A stretch of DNA of 64,000 bases from Ophioderma brevispina (lineage: Eukaryota; Echinodermata; Ophiuroidea; Amphilepidida; Ophiodermatidae): positions 1-64,000 of the forward strand of contig JAMKCH010041356.1 of the NCBI GenBank assembly GCA_023653785.1, in the 5' to 3' direction. A program made the translations under genes and the position numbers. Shown here piece by piece: positions 35,601 through 47,045 of the stretch. The notes below the pieces were generated by a model. It saw only the letters and a program-made list of their open reading frames with translations, was not told the DNA's origin and ran no database searches. Positions within the stretch are counted from its first letter, which is position 1, and each line of letters begins with the position of its first letter.

Positions 35601-35928
35601 GAGAGCACGTGTGGTCCAGTGGAAAAGCTCATGCACTCGTGACTTAGACCGTCTAACTCGTGAGTTCGAGCCCCAATGTGGTCACGTGTTTGTGTCCCGG
35701 GCTAGATACTTAATCTCAGTTGCCTTGCTGACCATGCGAAAAATTGGGACTGTTGGAGAATATGCAATTCTAAGTGCTAATAGGCTGTGAGCTTGTAGGC
35801 ATGTCTTTGAGCAGCCACCTAGATGAAGCGGCCACCGCGTAATAATAATAATTGGCACAGCACTTTGAGTTGTTTACGGGGAATTAGACGCTATATAAAA
35901 ACTGGTATATTATTTATTATCATTACGC
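35601..35928 (+). mobile_element. tRNA-derived SINE, present in A and absent from B
   Basis: Box A TGGTCCAGTGG (35612-35622) and box B GAGTTCGAGCC (35662-35672) mark a polymerase III promoter derived from a tRNA. The tail includes GCACAGCACTTTGAG and GACGCTATATAAAAACTGG, ending in a TTATTATCATT run. Copy B at about 47280 passes straight from the left flank (CCTGTG..GGGT) to the right flank (GCGCATGGCTGC), so it preserves an unoccupied site. The target duplication is not clear. Confidence 0.85.
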
Positions 35929-38478
35929 ATGGCTGCCTGCATTGGCAATAACAATATTAAGCCAAGAGCTAATTAACACAGAACAATTTGTTGACAATAT
36001 AGTCTCGTTAAAATACATAAAGATATAAAGCTGTCAATTCAAGGCTATCAAGGCATTAGGTACTTGCTACATTTTTTTCTGCTTTTTAATTCTCTCTTAG
36101 ATTATTTTAGTATGGTTGGAATTAACCCTCAGAAGTCTAAAAATAAAAACTTTAATGAAATTGAGGTAAATTACTTTTCTATTGCCTTTGGTTTGACAAC
36201 AATCGGAGATTCCGTTCAAAAGTATGGTCGAAAGTAACTTCGCACATTGAAAAATTCTTCTGATATTTCGAAATGTCTTTTATTGGCTTATATCCTTAAA
36301 AAAGTAATTAGGATTTTCGCTGATTTCCACAATTATTGTTAAAATTTCGATTTATTTAGTTATTCATTAGTGATTTAATTAGTTATTTAGTAGTTAGTTA
36401 TTAATGATTTTACTTTTTAGTAGTTATTTAGTTAGGTATTTAGCTGTTGTTATTATTGGTATTAACTTGAATGTGTTCACATTCTTAAGAACTTCGAAAG
36501 CATGAAGTAATTATGACCAATTCAATTATCATTGATAATTGATTACGGTAAGTACGTATACACATACAAAAACTATAAGTGTTGCCCTGTTTGGCATCCA
36601 CCATTTGTAATGGTTATGAAACTAGAAATTGAAAGTACGTGTTGTCATTGTAGAAGATTATGATGGGTTCGCTTGATCACATTTTAAATGGTATCAAAAC
36701 AAAAAAAGTACGGTTTTCATTGGAAGGAGGCTATGATAGTCGACGATTTTAAGAGATTCTTCATTTATTGTTTTCAATGTTGACGAGAATTCAACTTTTG
36801 AAATATGTCGCTTTGTAGTTAAATCTTGGCGCGGGTATTTCAAGCAATCAAGTGAATAACATGTAAAAAGCGTCTCAACAACCCATATTAATAGATTAAG
36901 GCTAAGATTTCGTGCAGGAATCGCTCGCAGTTGTCACCAATTAGAGGCGTTCAGGCGGTATCCTTTGCTTACAGGCACCAACTGAAAAGGCTGTAATCCT
37001 TCCATCACTTGTAATCGTTCAATAAATGTGCGTCATGCGATTAATATTAATGTTCTGTTAATGAGGTTTTTTTTTCAATAGTTCCGATTCCCAATTGAAA
37101 ACAAAATTCTAATAAATTCTAGCAAGTGCAATTAGTGTTTGGTTTGTTAATTCTATACCCAATAGGCAACGGCCCCCTGAAATTCCCAAAATCAGTTCTC
37201 AAGAATCTTTCAGCGCTCTTCAATGTAGTTTTCTATAACCCAAATGTATTCTATGTGTTCCAATGTTGATGTGAACTCGAGATTGTGTAACATTAGATAA
37301 TGAAACCAAAGCTTCTTAACTTGAGATTACATTTATGTAACACAATATCATGAACCGAAAGCATCGCAACCTGTCCTCAATGAACGTGCCCTCCTTTTCA
37401 TTCGGTGAATGCAATTTTCAAAGCAATTGTAGCCAGAGAAATTGCGGGCATCATTTATTATTAAATACACTTTTACGTAACTTCTTTGGATATATTTTAC
37501 TTAATGTTTGAAGTATGCGTTCTAATTTGAATCTCACTTAATTAGGTAAAGAAAACACCGTAATGCCAAACAATATTATCAAATTATTAGAGGATTGAAT
37601 AAATTATGACGTTCTGTAAAAAAAAAGTGTAACACTCTACGCTTAATCTTCGAGTCACGAGTTAGTTGTTTTGGGAAATTGTCAACCTCCTCCCCAATTT
37701 ACAAAGATTCTCATTAACTGTCGTCACTAAATGACCAACTATTACTAATTCAATTTCATTACTATACGTCTTGGTTTAAGATTACAGCTGCTGTGGCATT
37801 GTTTCAATTAAAATCAAGCTGGGCGCCTGTGTGCCAAATGCAAAACTTGTATCTTCCTTAGTTCAGGTAGAACTAATCTGAATTTTTATTTAATGGACGT
37901 TTCTTGTACTGAATTCATTGATTTACAAACATGCGAGTTCTTCAATAATATGCATTCCAAAAGGGTTAACGGGTTGTGTACCAAAGGACACATGTGGCAC
38001 TGTATTCGATCACTGAATCTTAAACTGAACATCAAAAGATTAAGAAAGGAAGGTATCGGCTCCCTCGATGAAAGTTAGATTTTGTTAGCTTATAACTGGC
38101 GCCACTTCTGCAGAATTATATACCGGTAAAGTATCCAAATAAGAAACAAAACACTTGATTTCAATTACATTGAATTAAATAATCTTCTCTCCTCAATTAA
38201 TGTATACATTCATGCATCTGGTCACGTATTAATTAGTAGATTGAAAACGGATCAGTGTGTAAATAAAGATTTTCGGTTGTCCCATTGAAATCGCCATGTT
38301 CTTGCAAGAACATTCCATTTGACATTTTTGGCGAAATGTGGAAACCGCTTTTTATGCTATTTAAACCAAATAGTAAGTATAAATTATATAAAATCAATAT
38401 GAAAATATCATTTTTATTTACATTTCCTTGTTGCACTAAATCCTTATAATATGTTGATGAGTCCCCGGGTGAGTCCAT
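35929..38478. other. non-coding part of copy A
   Basis: Shared with 47290-50055 of copy B. A TTAGTTAT-type short repeat occupies 36340-36465 (counterpart 47745-47832). No frame is conserved between copies, which argues against coding; the 61-codon frame at 37893 breaks in B. Confidence 0.65.
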
Positions 38479-38482
38479 TTAA

Positions 38483-38751
38483 GCCTTTCGGCCGATAGAA
38501 CGCTATATGAGCGTTTCTGCAAATAAATAAATACTGAAAATACATTAGATACTATTTTGTTATCTCAAATGTGGAACAATCCAAAAGATGAGTTTGGCTA
38601 TCATTTCACGTGATAATGGGGCTTACAACCGGGCAATGCTTTTTGCCATGGAGAATGCATCTGTTGAATTGCTATGCTCGAGAGATCTAGACATGTCTTT
38701 AGGTGACAGTTCAAAAATGAAAATCCTTAAAATTAATTCCGGTTGAAAGGG
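38483..38751. mobile_element. 269-bp MITE with TTAA target duplication
   Basis: The left end GCCTTTCGGCCG and the reverse complement of the right end CCCTTTCAACCGG form ~12-bp inverted repeats. TTAA lies on both sides (38479-38482 and 38752-38755). Copies B (GTCCATTAAATTCTTATTA, near 53128) and C have a single TTAA at this spot and no insert. TTAA duplication is the signature of piggyBac-type transposases, which would act in trans. Confidence 0.85.
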
Positions 38752-38755
38752 TTAA

Positions 38756-41700
38756 TATTCTTATTATATTTGAACAAAAAATATGGTTAAAAAATCTGTA
38801 TCGAGGTACCACAGGGGTCCATTCTGACTCTGCAGGAATATCCAATTACCATGAATAAGACTACAGTAGGACATGCAAATTAGTGGCACAACAAAATTGC
38901 CAAACCCGAGTTATACTAATTTTGAATTAACAAATACCACATTTTCTTGATCTATCACACATATGGATAACTGCATTAGTTTCTATGACACCAATCAATT
39001 AATGCGTGAACAAGAAAAAGCCTCCATTGGTTTGCATATTTTCAAAAGAATTAAAAAAAAAAAAAAAAAACTTTACATTTCAAACTTTTGAAATGATGCT
39101 GCACAAGTTTCAAAATGATTATCGAAATTTTGGAACTCACATAGCCTCTAGCACTGTTTCCTCTGGTAGATTTTCTTTATAAAAAAACTTTATTGCAGTT
39201 TTTGCAGTTCTTGTGAACAAACATAATTGCCGAAAGGAGTTCGTGATGGAAAAAATGTAGATATTATACACTGCTTGATGATATAGAAAGAATATATTAT
39301 ACACTGCTGATGAATATAAAAGATGAACATTATATATATAATATCATATATATTCTATATATATAGATATATATAGAGAAATATATATATTATTATATAT
39401 TCAAACACTGTATACTTTAAAATGTTGGGAGGAATATTGCGTCAAGAAGACAACATAAATTGAGTATGTGAAATTCCTAGAGCATCACTAGCTACATACA
39501 AGCATTATTAAAAGAAAAGGTTGACTCCTTTCCTCTTGGCAAAATCCATGCACGTTTTCAGCTAATGAGGTCGCAGTCGATAAGTCATGGAGCCGCTTCC
39601 TCATACAAGTAAACGGGGAGGAAATTATTTGTATATTTAATATCTGTGTATATTTCTAAAAATAAATAAAGCATATTTTTATTTCTTATAATGCTAGTAA
39701 AGCCTTGTATTCCATGCTGAAAGAAAAATATTCTATAATTTACGTTTAAAAACAATTCGTCGATCTGATTGTTTGCTCTCTCGAACAGGCCTTCATGAAT
39801 CGATTAATAAGTTTTTTTAATTTAACAGTATCTAACGCCTATTATTTAACTTGTGCGACCTCATAGCAAGAATAAAGTGTGATGGTTTGTGTTCGCTCTA
39901 GGGGTTTCATATACGCGTGGGGGGCTCCGTCATATGACGAGGCAAGTTTGTTTCGTTTTGGATGTATCACTGAAATCACGCAGGATCGCATCATCTGTTT
40001 ACGCATGGATGACATTAAAATCGATATAATAAGGTTCCTAACCAAATATTCTCATGATTTGAAAAATGCACATATACTCAGATGTAATGTTGGCAGCTGC
40101 AAAAAATCTCCGAGGAATCGTAGCTTGGGGGGCCGGGTGGGTGGAACGAAGAAGAAGCTTCTTGACACCGAGTCAAGAAAAGAGCGCCTTTGTCACTATA
40201 GAAGTTTATATTATAAGAAAAAAATTACGATTATGTCTTAAACATGGCATCATGGAAACGAAGAGATGAAAGGGTTGATGCGTTTGAAGCAAGCAAGCAA
40301 TCGCGGCATTCAAGCCAAATTCTAATTGCATGAGAATGGAACATGAATATTACAATTAGGAATCTTAAGTAAATTTAATTAAAAAACTAATATACGTCTT
40401 TCAGGGAATTAATTATAAACCGGATTATTTGTTTTACGTCTCCATTAACTATTACTAGCAAATAGCGCAATTAAAGGTCCCACCTCATGATCACAATATT
40501 AATTCCCTTGTGTTTATATTCAGGTCATCGCCACATACCCACTTTACCTTTAAATTTCATTTGAATTCAAAATTCTATTTTAAGGTGAGTGAGAGCTAAC
40601 AATAGCGTGATAGCCTTCCTACGATATGTACAACTATTTCCGGTATAAACCGTAAACAACACCACCCTAAATTTGCTGACGGGTTGCGATGCTAATGTCG
40701 AGCTGGTGCACTGACCATCGAATAGTTGTAGCTGGAGCAAGTTCTGATCGCTAATAAATAATTTGATTTTATAATCTAAACGTATTTAGTCTACAAGTAA
40801 TCATTACGGATCATTCCCAAATACACGAATTGCAAATTAGTATGGATCATATGAGGGGAAATCACATATTGTCAGGACTTAAGGAGCGATGGCTCACAAC
40901 GAAATACACATGCTGCTGCTCCATAATTAGACTACAATTTGAATGGTTAGTTAGAACAATTTTAGGGCAAATCAAATATTTTTTCTTAACTCTGGATTCT
41001 TTAAAAATTGTCTAATTGACAAATGTCTTGTAACAGGATTAACCCATTGGTAACAGTCTCCATTTACCACTGCAGTACTGCCTGCATGTTTTCCACATTA
41101 GAACGTAAAAGGGTTACATACATTTCTCCAATAATCCACTTTTGACTGTTAGATTGGCAAATTGGTATCTATCCTGATGTTTCGACAGTTAAAAGAAACT
41201 AATTTCAAAACATTAAATATTTTCAAAAATGTGATAAAATCCTTCCATTAAAGCAGCCAAGGTGGCTTCAGATACTCTAATATGGCTATAATTGACTACT
41301 TTATCTACCCTAGAGCTCCAATGTTGTGGATATCCCTGTAAGTCGATCAGGTAGGGGTAACATATCCTTAGTAATCGAAAAGTTCAATCAAATGAAGATG
41401 CCATCCAAGATGCAATATGGCTGGCAAATGCACTTACTAAGTCGTAATAGTCTATAGACTGTGTCCTCCCTTTCTTTTCGCTTAGGTTTAGGCATCCAAC
41501 TGACGGCCCATCGTGGATATTTTAAACGACTCAATGACACTAGTCGAAGTAGAATGGTCTTTGACTGAGGATTTTTGGAAGAGATCATCCAACTCAAAAA
41601 ACCACAAACAAATATATTTTAGCCTAAAATGTGACTGAATTACTGACCTTTAATTGCTGACATTGGCAGCCCCCCATATTGGACGCCTATCTAGGATGGC

Positions 41701-42100
41701 ATCTTGCAGATATCATCACTTTATTATATTTAAACTGCTCTGAATGAGGTTTAATGATATACACAAACATGACAGCTCTTGGAAGATGTACAGTTAATAA
41801 TTATAGTTTTTTAAAGCCATCTTGATTGGTTTTTTAAAGGTTGCTTGTTCCAATTATTTCTATTGTGGTTCTATACGTTGATATGAAAACCTTGTGCTTG
41901 CACATACACACATCAGAACCATGGGAAACAAACTTTGTGTTATGGGAGAAACACTAATGATTATTGCAAAGCGCTGTTCAATACTGTGTAATACTGATAG
42001 TTAACCATAAAAACGGTCGTTTTTTGTTATAATCTTTGGAATGAAATGGATTTGAGGGCTCAAATTTTAGGCCGACAATGAGAAAAAATACTGCCTTTCT
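38756..42100. other. non-coding part of copy A
   Basis: Matches 53130-54690 (B) and 58375-61270 plus 63716-64000 (C). Contains a TA-rich run at 39330-39402 and an A-run at 39053-39070. The 120-codon frame at 39879-40241 is broken by frameshifts in both other copies, so I do not call it a gene. Confidence 0.65.
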
Positions 42101-43557
42101 CTGATATCAAACCCGATACTACTTCCGGGTAAATATGGGATCCCAAAGACGCGATCGTAAACGCACCTTATTGATTTGAGTGATTATCAAAAATTATTGA
42201 AAGAAAATCATATGGGCTCAAATATCAAAGTTAAAAGAGATAACAATATCAGATTCTTATTGTATGGCAGCCATATTGAATTTCTTAATTATGTGGTTAC
42301 TGAAACATATTGATTTGGTCACAATGGGTTGAGTGTTGATTATTGATTGGCTTGTTTTGGTTGGTTACTTGGTTGGTGGTGATTGATTTTGATCAGAAAT
42401 GGTTGACTCAAGAATTTGGAATGTCCCAAACAAGATTACATGATAAGCATAAGCAACAAGTGATACACACTTCCTTCAAGGTTACCGAAATAGACAAAGG
42501 CATGAACAAAGGTGTTTAGCAACAGAGAAGCCATGGAAGCGAAAATAGACCTGAAAACGGAAAAGATAAACAGATCCAGTGGCTTGAACCACTCATAGAT
42601 GTTATGCAACAGCGCTTCGTTGTTAGAATATTTTCATACATCAGTGTTTAGGGAGCCAGGAGAACCTTTAACATGTTTGAAGCTAACAAATTTGAATGTC
42701 ACTTGCGGAATTGGAACATTTCTGGAATTGAGCGACAGGAACATGCATTGCAGTCCTTCAATAAATAGCTTTTGTTCACGTCATGGATGTCTGTCGCATA
42801 GGGACTATGTTACCACAATGTTTACAAACACAGATAAACCTATTTAATCCTTAGGTAATTCAAGCATGACAACCGTATGCTATAGTCAATGGTATGTTGG
42901 ATCATGGTTGAATTTTTATAGCATATGCTATAAAAAATACCATGGGTATGCCGGCAATAGAACCCAGTAAACTATAAATGCAACACTCTTGATGTTACAT
43001 TTAACACGGTAGGTTTTGCAGTGCATCGTATAGCCTTATGACGAAGGAGTTTTTTGTTATATTACGATCTTAACACGTTTCATAACTGCATTCATCATGT
43101 GACAGCCCAACTACCAGTGCGGTACGTTGAATATGATGACTATTAAAAAACATTGGGAAGAAGTGCATCAGTATCAGCTATCAGTTGAATGTAACAAGAG
43201 AAGGTCTTTTATAATCTATACGCGATTTAAATATCACAGTTCAAACCAAAACAATGTTTTACCCTTGTTCATCAAAAATCAAGTTAAATATAGTTATTAA
43301 AGCCATAATAGTACCTCTTTTGAAAAGCGCCTAAAACTTTCAAAATTTGAGATTTTTGCACAGTTGTGTTAGTAATTGTAGTAACCTATACCTGCCAACG
43401 GTAATGCTCAAAAGTGCGTATTTGCCAAAAAAGAAGCGAATCGGGATCACGGATTGTAATTTAGCGGCGGACCTGAAAGATCCGACCATTGTAAAATAGT
43501 GCCACCTAAAGAAAATGACCTTCCTGAACCAATGGAACAAGTAATGAATGACACTTA
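42101..43557. other. non-coding DNA, no gene recognised
   Basis: Copy C runs off the window before reaching this part, so it is unknown whether the duplication extends here. Short frames only (42599-42847 +, 43340-43540 -), none with a domain. Confidence 0.5.
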
Positions 43558-43783
43558 AAAACGTGATTTTGTAATCGCCATAGAGTACTGTGTAAAATTA
43601 ATATTAGTCGACCAAAATAGGGCATATTTTCGCTCATAACATCCAAACCAAACATCCTTTAGCCCTAAGATTTCACAGGGTAAATGAGAAAAATAGATAT
43701 CCTCTGATACCCAAATTTTGACCACTTCCGGTGAAATCTGGGGTGCCTGGGGACGAGGCTATTAGCGATCGGACCATGGACCG
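43558..43783 (-). repeat. dispersed repeat D1, copy 3
   Basis: Its reverse complement begins AACGGTCCATGGTCCGATCG and carries CCCCAGATTTCACCGG, ATCTTAGGGCTAAAGGATGT and TTGGTCGACTAATATTAAT, closely matching 18897-19130. Confidence 0.8.
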
Positions 43784-44010
43784 TTAAAGGTGCATTTCAT
43801 AGATCACTAGGTATCATCACGAAAAGGTTATTTCCAAAATTGCAGTTGATTCTGATTTTTATGTTATGAGCGAATGTATGACGCTGGCACGAAAGATTTA
43901 TAGGCACACATACTATACTTAGGCCAATGGTTCAGATAATATAAAAATCTCATTTTTTGTAGGCAAAGTCGTGGGTACGAAGCTGTGGATCTTGAAATGC
44001 ACCTCTAATT
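43784..44010 (+). mobile_element. dispersed repeat D2, copy 3: 227-bp MITE
   Basis: The left end TTAAAGGTGCATTTCATAGA and the reverse complement of the right end AATTAGAGGTGCATTTCAAG are inverted repeats. The interior matches 19450-19770. It abuts D1 copy 3 with no gap. No coding content. Confidence 0.75.
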
Positions 44011-44489
44011 TGAAATAATGAGACAAAGACAACGTTGACGTGATTAGGTGCACGTCGGGTCTTACTGATAAAGGATACGCGGGGATATAAAAAAGTTACA
44101 TGCCTCCCACTTTCGTCGAGCTCATCATGCATCATTCTGCTCATCATCGGTGCACGAGAAAACGATAGTACAGTAGAGTATAGAAAATAATAGCCTTTTT
44201 AGCAAGTGTTATAGCACACATGAATAAACCTGTTCTCAATATGCTAGTGGTGAGCTGATACGCTCTTTAATTTGGTTTTAATAGGTACATAATTTCTTCC
44301 ACTATTGACGTTTCTTGTTTGTAATGTAATGTAGTGTACTTTGTATTTGTTTGTATAATAAAAGAACAATAAAGACCCTCACGGGCTAGAGAATTAAAAA
44401 AAGAGTATAGAAAATTGCTCAGATAAAGTGCCAAGTGGCCCTCCACTTTGAAAATCGTTCCGCCACCATTGTTACAAGCCTCACCAAGG
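44011..44489. other. non-coding DNA with two polyadenylation-like signals
   Basis: AATAAA occurs at 44357-44362 and 44368-44373, followed by an A-rich stretch near 44395. This could be the 3' end of an old LINE or of a transcript on +, but no upstream reading frame supports either. Confidence 0.4.
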
Positions 44490-44859
44490 TTAGACAGGAG
44501 AATCATGGTTCTTTGTACAGTCCCCTCTCACGTTAATCACTTTTTCCAATAATATTCAAGCACTGATATACTTTCATGGAAGTAGGTCTCACCTCGGGCC
44601 TCAATATAGGTCCCTAAAGCACAAATAACCTCGTCAACAATTTCAAAATGGCGTCTCTGGTGTAGGATTTGAATGAGGTGTGTGTGCCATTGGTAACAAT
44701 TTGGTAGCTTCAGCTACTGCCACTTGCATTGTGTAAAATGGCATACTGCCGGGGCCTACTTGTACTCCAAGATGGATATCATGCTTTTGTATGACCTCAA
44801 ATGTACTATAAGCCGTTTTTACTTGGTTACTTGGTTTTGGTTTGAACCCCGGGTTTTAG

Positions 44860-45190
44860 CTTTCCTTTGTGTTTTCCTTTGTTGGCTTCTCTGACTTGAC
44901 GCAATTCTAAGGCGTAATAGGGTCCTGTGATGGTCTGACTTAATTTCTTGAAGGTAGTCAATGATGCCACTTTTGCATTCCCCAACAAATAAGCCACGAT
45001 CTTTCAACTGATCCACTTGTTTGGACTTCTTAGGAGTTGGAGAACTGGCTGTACCGTTTGCCTTGATTTTTGGATTCAGGCTAAAAGTGGTGAACCCACG
45101 TTTTATCATAGGTAACGATTCAAAACAAAACTTCAATGTTTTTGAAAACGTTGATATACCCGGACCGAGTACTACTCTCCTTATCAAAAT
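44860..45190 (-). pseudogene. mariner-like transposase remnant (copy B)
   Basis: Minus-strand frame with FTTFSLNPKIKANGTASSPT and PKKSKQVDQLKDRG, the degraded equivalents of the HFEPES and GSP-KKFK blocks in copy A, then SGIIDYLQE. The first catalytic Asp is not preserved and the QDNA block lies beyond the break where B rejoins A's 32100 region. It is shorter and more damaged than the A copy. Confidence 0.75.
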
Positions 45191-46415
45191 TGTTCAAAAT
45201 CCCCAACCATGGCACACTTCAATATACAGCCAATCAATTTTATCTAAGCCCTCAGACAATGACCTAGAATGAACTTTTTTCTAAAACTGGTTTAGCATTG
45301 CAATATCTCATATTGAGCCCCTTCATTCGCCAAAGTGTAATGCAAATAGCCAGCGCTTCTTTTAATCATGGAGTGCGCGGTGAAATCTCCTCACAGCTGA
45401 TAAGCATCCATTTGATATTGTGGATTCGTGGCGATTACTCGACATGGGGCCTACATGACTTGTAGAAAACCCTTTTTTCTAGGCTGGAGTTTTCCCTCCT
45501 ATGTAGTTAGATTCTGTAAGGGCTTTCGGTTCATTATACTGGACAAGTTAGGGGTAAGTACATCACTTTAGCATTGAGAGAGCCGTCGGCGCCTTTCAAA
45601 AAGTTAAGAAAAAATGTTAAAGGAAATGATGATACTCATGACTAGAATAGCCATGTAAAATAAAGTTGGATGGTCTGAAAATGCGCTGACGAGCTGGTAG
45701 ACATGGTAGAGAGAAAGAACACGTGCTGTGCAACATGTACACTTGAGCTTGACAATGACATTGCCGTTATTTAAGACCACAAACATTTACTATGGCATGT
45801 TCTGGATACGTAGAACATATGGAAAACGACACAGACTATAGTTATCATAATAATGATGCGTTCAACAAGATCCAAGACCGGGTCATGGTCATGACATTAG
45901 GAAAAACGCCTTCTCATCATATTCGAATCAGGCACTCCCACACTCCTTATAGTGTCCGTCATTCTACACTATTTATGGAGGCCCAATCTGGGCCTGAACT
46001 CCTTAAAACCAAAACGCCCCGAGTACAATATGATCTTAGGATTGTTAGTCTTGTTACATTTGAACGAATCTTTTCAAACTTTACTATATTCTGGTCAAAT
46101 TTACCTGATTTTCCAGTTAATTTGACTGCAAAATCCCGTAAGATCATCTGGTAACGACATATTTTTAGAATGTATATTATGCAAGCTGTTCCAAGCGGTT
46201 TTGTTTATGTGGCGATATGACTTCTGTCTGGTTTGATTGGAAAGGCCGGCATCATTTATATACATATCAATCGAAGCAAAGCACCATTTTCAAGGGTTAA
46301 ATATCACCTTTTATAGCCTCTGTAATGATGGTCTTTTTTGTTATAATTTTCTATTTATCTTTGAATATATCCTCTTTCAGTGATGATTGTTTGACCATCG
46401 GTCCATATATAGAGA
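45191..46415. other. non-coding part of copy B
   Basis: Matches 33870-35290 of copy A; 45205-45480 is almost identical. The 120-codon frame at 45792-46154 is not preserved in A and is not called as a gene. Confidence 0.6.
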
Positions 46416-46419
46416 GGAG

Positions 46420-47045
46420 ATTTTTTAGGGTCACTATTTTTAGGTTATCCATCGTGTTTTCTTCCATATGGCCGCGAGCAACGAGAGGTATTCAAGATTT
46501 CTTCTAGGGTCACCATTTTTAGGTATCCATCTGTTCTGTCAGATGGCCACACAACGAGAGGTTATTTCAAGATTCTTTTAGGGTCCTATTTTTAGGTATT
46601 CATCTGTTCTTCCATATGGCCCAGCAACAGAGGTTATTTCCATTTCTTTTAGGGTCCAAAACCATTTTAGGTATCCATCTGTGGTCTTCCCATATGGCCC
46701 GCCAACGAGAGGTTTTTTCAGATTTCTTTTGGGTCACCATTTTTAGGTATTCCAACTGTTTCGTCCATATGGCCCAGCAAACGAGAGGTTATTTCAAATT
46801 TCTTTTAGGGTCAACCATTTTTTTTGTAGAGGTATCAATCGGTTTTCTTCATATTGCCCAGCAAACGAGAGGTTATTTCAAGATTTCTTTCTTTTAGGGT
46901 CTACAATTTTTTAGGTATCATCTGTTCCTTCCATAGGCCCAGCAAACGATAGGTTTATTTTCAGATTTCTTTTAGGGTCACAATTTTTAGGTATCCCTCT
47001 GTTCCTCATATGTCCCACAAACGAGAGGTGATTTCAAGATTTGTT
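46420..47045 (+). repeat. tandem array, about eight units of ~76 bp
   Basis: Each unit runs roughly TTTTAGGGTCACCATTTTTA, GGTATCCATCTGTTC, TTCCATATGGCCCAGC, AAACGAGAGGTTATTTCAAG. Units start near 46424, 46505, 46576, 46647, 46726, 46803, 46891 and 46970 and differ by substitutions and small indels. Copy A has one such unit at 35295-35365. Frames across it are by-products of the repeat. Confidence 0.9.

Larger units (their letters stand above)
31722..42100 (+). repeat. segmental duplication, copy A
   Basis: Co-linear with copy B (44490-54690) and, from 38009 onward, with copy C (54700-64000). Anchor pairs A/B are 31722/44490, 33580/44895, 33890/45210, 34590/45850, 36000/47330, 37300/48755, 38770/53140 and 39880/54275. 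Anchors A/C are 38010/54700, 39880/59460, 41600/61130 and 42090/64000. Identity is roughly 80-95 percent by eye, with many short indels and one near-identical block. A lacks the LINE found in B and C, and has a SINE and a MITE of its own. Confidence 0.9.

Noticed and set aside
39879..40241. 120-codon gene in copy A
   Set aside because: The equivalent sequence in copies B and C is frameshifted and stopped, with no pattern of codon conservation.
45792..46154. 120-codon gene in copy B
   Set aside because: The matching part of copy A (about 34560-35060) does not keep the frame.
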